A stretch of DNA of 7,162 nucleotides from the NCBI GenBank assembly GCA_021776755.1, contig JAJFFI010000162.1, forward strand, positions 1-7,162. The letters run 5' to 3'. How positions within the stretch are numbered: position 1 is the stretch's first letter; each line of letters begins with the position of its first letter. The notes under the pieces were generated by a model. That model was not told the DNA's origin. It did no database searches and was given only the letters and a program-made list of their open reading frames with translations. Shown here piece by piece: positions 4,730 to 7,162 of this stretch. The stretch comes from Alphaproteobacteria bacterium. GTDB lineage: Bacteria > Pseudomonadota > Alphaproteobacteria > JAJFFI01. A program made the translations under genes and the position numbers.

Positions 4730-5506
4730 TCAGGACTTCTTCTTGCCGGCCTTCTTGCGGGGGGCTTTCTTGGTTGCCGGCTTCTTTGAAGCGGATTTCT
4801 TCGCAGTGGCCTTTTTCGGCGCGGCCTTTTTCGGCGCGGCCTTCTTCGGTGTGGAACGGGGAGGCGGCGGCGCTGGCGTATCCATGTCGCCGTCTTCGTC
4901 CATGCCCCGTGTGCGGCCGCGCCCCTGCATCATGCCGGCCAGTTTCTCGGCGCGGGTGAGGCGCTTGTCGAGCCCGGCCATGGTCGCCGAAAGATCGCCG
5001 CTCTCGTCGCGGAGCCAGACCGGTAGCACCGAGGCATAGACCGCGGCGAGCCCCCGGGTGCGGACCATGCCGCGCGGCCCCGAGGCTTTCACGCCGGCCG
5101 CCTCGAGCGCCCAGCCCATCGACCGGATCAGCCGGTTGCCGTGGCATAGCCCGGCCGTGGCCATCGCGCAAGGATCCTTGAGGGTATCCCGGGCGGCGGC
5201 GGCAAGCCCGTCGCGATAGGGCTGCAGGGCATCGAAGCGCGCCATCAGGACATCGAACAGCCGGTCGCGCACAGGCTCATCGTCACTGTAGCTGCCGCCG
5301 GGCTGGGCGGCGGCGGTTGCGAGCATCGCCTCATCCGCCTTGCGCACGACGGCCGAGAGAATCGACCGCTTGCTGCGGAACTCGCCGTAAAGATCGGCCA
5401 GCGGGACCCCGGCCGCCGCGGCGATATCGCCGAGCGAAATGCCCGACCAGCCGCGCTCGGCGGCAAGCTGCATCGCGGAGCTCAGAATGGTGTCCCGGGC
5501 GGACAT
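4730..5506 (-). CDS. TetR-like regulator with histone-H1-like lysine-rich C-terminal tail
   Basis: This 258-residue protein starts with a TetR-type helix-turn-helix (about 1-53; ISLGDIAAAAGVPLADLYGE then FRSKRSIL). A helical ligand/dimer domain of the TetR type follows to about residue 195; its FDVLMARFDALQPYRDG segment recalls the TetR/COQ9-like group. An acidic, proline-rich linker (about 203-217) leads to a tail in which KK recurs exactly every five residues (221, 226, 231, 236, 241, 246, 251) and which ends AGKKKS. The last 40 residues hold 17 lysines and resemble histone H1 and AlgP-type tails that bind DNA without sequence specificity. Such a tail is unusual for a TetR protein. The ATG at 5506 has AGGAGAG upstream. 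The gene is divergent from the RpoH-type gene, whose promoter it may control. The inducer is unknown. Confidence 0.88.
   Translation of the reverse strand: MSARDTILSSAMQLAAERGWSGISLGDIAAAAGVPLADLYGEFRSKRSILSAVVRKADEAMLATAAAQPGGSYSDDEPVRDRLFDVLMARFDALQPYRDGLAAAARDTLKDPCAMATAGLCHGNRLIRSMGWALEAAGVKASGPRGMVRTRGLAAVYASVLPVWLRDESGDLSATMAGLDKRLTRAEKLAGMMQGRGRTRGMDEDGDMDTPAPPPPRSTPKKAAPKKAAPKKATAKKSASKKPATKKAPRKKAGKKKS
4742..4848 (-). repeat. 15-base periodic coding repeat in the lysine-rich tail
   Basis: The KKxxx periodicity appears in DNA as 15-base units. The units nearest the linker are almost identical (AAGGCCGCGCCGAAA type, about 4806-4848 on the plus axis). Those toward the stop keep lysine pairs but differ at synonymous and spacer positions. 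The pattern implies an old expansion kept by selection on the protein. Confidence 0.7.
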
Positions 5507-5549
5507 GGGTCTCTCCTGTCAGGCGGTGGCGGGGAACGGCGCGAAACCC

Positions 5550-5558
5550 ACTATAGCA
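5550..5558 (-). promoter_or_regulatory. Candidate extended -10 promoter of the TetR-like gene
   Basis: On the minus strand TGC-TATAGT (5558-5550) is an extended -10 with five of six core matches. No good -35 lies 17 bases upstream, as expected of extended -10 promoters. Transcription would begin near 5543, giving a leader of about 37 bases with AGGAGAG before the ATG. Confidence 0.5.
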
Positions 5559-5569
5559 CGGAAATTCCG
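5559..5569. promoter_or_regulatory. Small inverted repeat CGGAA-A-TTCCG, possible operator
   Basis: Five-base arms surround one central base just upstream of the TetR-like gene's -10. CGGAAATT recurs at 5602-5609 beside the RpoH-type gene's -35. Repressor binding here could affect both divergent genes. The arms are short, so this is tentative. Confidence 0.3.
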
Positions 5570-5612
5570 GCGAAAATTTGCCGCCATGTCCGGCCGGTCC
5601 CCGGAAATTTGG

Positions 5613-5640
5613 TTGACAGCGGAAGGCGCTGTGCAATGCT
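5613..5640 (+). promoter_or_regulatory. Candidate rpoH promoter, giving a leaderless or near-leaderless mRNA
   Basis: A perfect -35 TTGACA (5613-5618) is followed after 16 bases by AATGCT (5635-5640), a weak -10. Seven bases further is 5647, the A of the ATG. No Shine-Dalgarno stands at the correct distance from the ATG; GGAAGG at 5621 is too far. I see no RpoH-type promoter (CTTG...CCCCAT) here. Confidence 0.45.
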
Positions 5641-5646
5641 TCGGCC

Positions 5647-6537
5647 ATGACAGGTGTGCCGGAAAATTCCAGCGAAACGATCGCACCCCGCCTCGGTCCC
5701 GCGCGGCGGCGGACCACCGCGAGCCTGTTCGACGAAGCCCAGCGCCAGCCCATGCTGACGCCGGACGAGGAGCGCGATCTCGCGCGCCGGTCGGAAAGCG
5801 GCGACGAGACGGCGCGGAACCTGCTGGTCACCAGCCACCTCCGGTTCGTCATCAAGATCGCCCGCGGCTACCGGCACTATGGGCTGCCGATGAACGACCT
5901 GGTGCAGGAGGGCATGATCGGGCTCCTGCGCGCAGTGCGGAAGTTCAGCCCCGAACGCGATGTGCGCTTTGCGACCTACGCGATGTGGTGGATCCGGGCG
6001 GCGATCCAGGCCCATGTCGTGGAAAACTGGTCGCTGGTTAAGATCGGCACCACGTCGGCGCAGAAATCGCTGTTCTTCGGCCTCAAGCGCAAGATGGCGG
6101 AAATGAGCGAGGGTGCCGATGCGCTGAGCGAGGAGTTCCTCGCCGGGCTCGCCAGGCGCTTCGAAATGCCGATCCGTGATCTGAAGGCGCTGGCGCAGCG
6201 GGTTGCGGGCACCGACCCGTCCCTGAATGCCCCGGAAACCGGCGCCGGCGGCGGAGAGTGGATCGGCCGCATCGCCGGCGACGGCCCGTCGCCGGAAGAA
6301 ACGGCGGCCGAGGAGTCGGAGGCCGGGTTCTGGAGCACGGTGATCGAGCGGGCGCTGGCGATGCTGCCCGAGCGCGAGGCGCTCATCATCCGCGAGCGGT
6401 TTCTCGCCGAGGCGGCGGCCCCCCGCGAAGCGATCGCCCGCCAGCTCGGGATCTCCAAGGAGCGGGTGCGCCAGCTCGAGCTCCGCGCGCTCGAAAAGCT
6501 GCACGACAAGCTGCTCCCGATGCGCGAACGGGCGTGA
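5647..6537 (+). CDS. rpoH: RNA polymerase sigma factor of the RpoH (sigma-32) family
   Basis: The 296-residue protein has the sigma-70-family core in order. Region 2 (about 55-130) contains DLVQEGMIGLLRAVRKF (84-100) and FATYAMWWIRAAIQAHVVEN (108-127). The RpoH box is QKSLFFGLK (139-147; the family form is close to QRKLFFNLR). Region 3 follows, with DPSLNAP (190-196), and region 4.2 has the helix-turn-helix REAIARQLGISKERVRQLEL (260-279). Length matches RpoH (about 280-300). It directs RNA polymerase to heat-shock or related stress promoters. Alphaproteobacteria often carry two or more RpoH paralogs. NWSLVKIGTT recalls RpoH1, and the S-QKSLFF form recalls RpoH2, so I cannot assign the paralog. 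It is divergent from the TetR-like gene. Confidence 0.92.
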   Translation: MTGVPENSSETIAPRLGPARRRTTASLFDEAQRQPMLTPDEERDLARRSESGDETARNLLVTSHLRFVIKIARGYRHYGLPMNDLVQEGMIGLLRAVRKFSPERDVRFATYAMWWIRAAIQAHVVENWSLVKIGTTSAQKSLFFGLKRKMAEMSEGADALSEEFLAGLARRFEMPIRDLKALAQRVAGTDPSLNAPETGAGGGEWIGRIAGDGPSPEETAAEESEAGFWSTVIERALAMLPEREALIIRERFLAEAAAPREAIARQLGISKERVRQLELRALEKLHDKLLPMRERA

Positions 6538-6635
6538 CGCGCAGCCCGGTCCCCGTAGCAGGGCGCTGTAAAGGACTTGTTTACCAAATATTGAGATAAT
6601 TTTAGGGATTTGAGCGCAGCTCGCGCGCGCCCGTG

Positions 6636-6655
6636 CCGGACGTCTCTGCGTCCGG
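6636..6655 (+). terminator. Hairpin CCGGACG-TCTCTG-CGTCCGG, possible terminator or leader structure
   Basis: Perfect 7-bp arms with a 6-base loop lie about 100 bases after the rpoH stop. No T-run follows. It could end the rpoH transcript or be part of the leader of the next gene. Confidence 0.35.
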
Positions 6656-6689
6656 GCCGGAGGCCGTGGGCTGCCAACTGCTGACACAA

Positions 6690-6717
6690 TTTCCGGGGAT
6701 AGTCGGGGGTCCGGAAA
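6690..6717. promoter_or_regulatory. Inverted repeat TTTCCGG / CCGGAAA upstream of the epimerase gene
   Basis: Seven-base arms (6690-6696 and 6711-6717) enclose 14 bases, ending 44 bases before the epimerase ATG. The geometry suits a dimeric regulator site or an RNA hairpin; I cannot tell which. Confidence 0.3.
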
Positions 6718-6761
6718 ATCGCGTGTGCCGGCGGCGCATAGACCGACCAGGGGGCCATCGA

Positions 6762-7162
6762 ATGGCACAAGACAGCATGGTTTACCTCGTCACGGGCGGA
6801 TGCGGGTTTATCGGTTCGCACCTGGTCGATGCGCTGATCGCCGACGGCCACAAGGTGCGCGTGCTCGATGACCTGTCAACCGGCAAGCGCGCGAACCTGC
6901 CTGCCGGCGTCGACCTGATCGAGGGCGACGCGGCGGATTTCGCGACCGTTCAGAAGGCAGTGGCGGGCACGGCGGGCGTGTTTCACCTCGCCGCCATCGC
7001 GTCGGTCGAGCGCGGTACCGAGGACTGGCGCGGCACCCATGCGGTCAACCAGACGGCGACGGTCAATGTGTTCGAGGCCGCCAGGGACGCCGGCCCCGGA
7101 TCGGGCAAGGACAGCGCGCCGCTCCCCGTGGTCTACACGTCGTCGGCGGCGGTCTATGGCGA
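6762..7162 (+). CDS. NAD-dependent epimerase/dehydratase, N-terminal part (cut by window edge)
   Basis: The first 133 codons of an extended short-chain dehydrogenase/reductase are present. The Rossmann motif TGGCGFIGSHL (GxxGxxG) lies near the N-terminus, followed by VLDDLSTGKR, the acidic end of strand two that binds the NAD ribose. FHLAA and YTSSAAVYG, with the active-site serine region, come later; the catalytic YxxxK is beyond the edge. Enzymes of this group (GalE, dTDP-glucose dehydratase relatives) change sugar nucleotides in the cytosol for surface polysaccharides. The DDLSTGKR segment is GalE-like, but the substrate cannot be fixed from this part. The ATG at 6762 is preferred because AGGGGG ends seven bases upstream; an in-frame ATG at 6777 is the alternative. 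Gene order with rpoH is same-strand but with a large gap, so separate transcription is likely. Confidence 0.9.
   Translation, partial: MAQDSMVYLVTGGCGFIGSHLVDALIADGHKVRVLDDLSTGKRANLPAGVDLIEGDAADFATVQKAVAGTAGVFHLAAIASVERGTEDWRGTHAVNQTATVNVFEAARDAGPGSGKDSAPLPVVYTSSAAVYG

Larger units (their letters stand above)
6538..6761. other. Gene-free spacer with AT-rich patch and two hairpins
   Basis: This 224-base gap separates the RpoH-type and epimerase genes, both on the plus strand. It has an AT-rich patch (about 6569-6612, including TTGTTTACC and GATAAT), an uninterrupted CGCGCGCGC (6622-6630), a hairpin with CCGGACG/CGTCCGG arms, and an inverted repeat with TTTCCGG/CCGGAAA arms. No open frame looks coding. 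The AT-rich patch is the likely promoter region for the epimerase operon, leaving a structured leader of 100 or more bases, but I cannot place -35/-10 boxes with confidence. Confidence 0.4.

Noticed and set aside
4742..4848. CRISPR-like or satellite repeat
   Set aside because: The 15-base period is coding (KKxxx) within an intact frame and lacks spacers.
5612..5617. GTTGAC beside the rpoH promoter as a second MarR half-site
   Set aside because: Eight bases (TGGTTGAC) match the arm at 278-285, but the opposite arm is missing and the bases are explained by the -35 box.
5551..6768. Minus-strand open frame of 405 codons
   Set aside because: It is antisense to rpoH and both its spacers; no family is recognisable.

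Overview
The window reads as ordinary chromosome from a GC-rich alphaproteobacterium. The evidence is the strong G/C bias at third codon positions, a divergent ilvE / MarR-OmpR gene group of the type known in this class (compare PetP-PetR of Rhodobacter), an alphaproteobacterial-style RpoH sigma factor and a CsaA-type protein. I cannot name genus or species. I see no tRNA, rRNA, insertion sequence, phage gene or CRISPR array.

Layout. (1) 1-180, minus strand: the first 60 codons of a branched-chain aminotransferase (ilvE). (2) 277-3107, plus strand: a MarR-family regulator, an OmpR-family response regulator and an EnvZ-type histidine kinase; the last two overlap by 13 bases. A 15-bp inverted repeat surrounds the MarR start codon in the ilvE/MarR divergent region. 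(3) 3108-3413: an AT-rich island between two convergent transcription units, with a terminator-like hairpin at its left edge, two pairs of direct repeats spaced 10 bp apart, and a promoter/ribosome-site-like arrangement pointing right. (4) 3414-5506, minus strand, transcribed in the order TetR-like regulator with a lysine-rich tail, CsaA-like tRNA-binding-domain protein, SAM methyltransferase with a four-cysteine N-terminal module. The last two overlap by one base. (5) 5647-6537, plus strand: an RpoH-type sigma factor, divergent from the TetR gene. (6) 6538-6761: a structured gene-free spacer. (7) 6762-7162, plus strand: the N-terminal part of an NAD-dependent sugar-nucleotide epimerase/dehydratase, cut by the window edge.

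How the genes may work together. MarR, response regulator and kinase look like one regulatory module, with the MarR protein probably controlling its own gene and possibly ilvE. The TetR-like protein and RpoH share a 140-bp divergent promoter region, so the TetR-like protein is a candidate regulator of the sigma factor. CsaA and the methyltransferase are translationally linked.

The most unusual points are the histone-H1-like KKxxx tail fused to a TetR-type regulator, the AT-rich island with regulatory-looking repeats between convergent genes, and two regulator genes (MarR and RpoH) whose promoters place transcription starts at or next to the start codon (likely leaderless mRNAs). I did not find a clear multi-gene system of an unknown kind.
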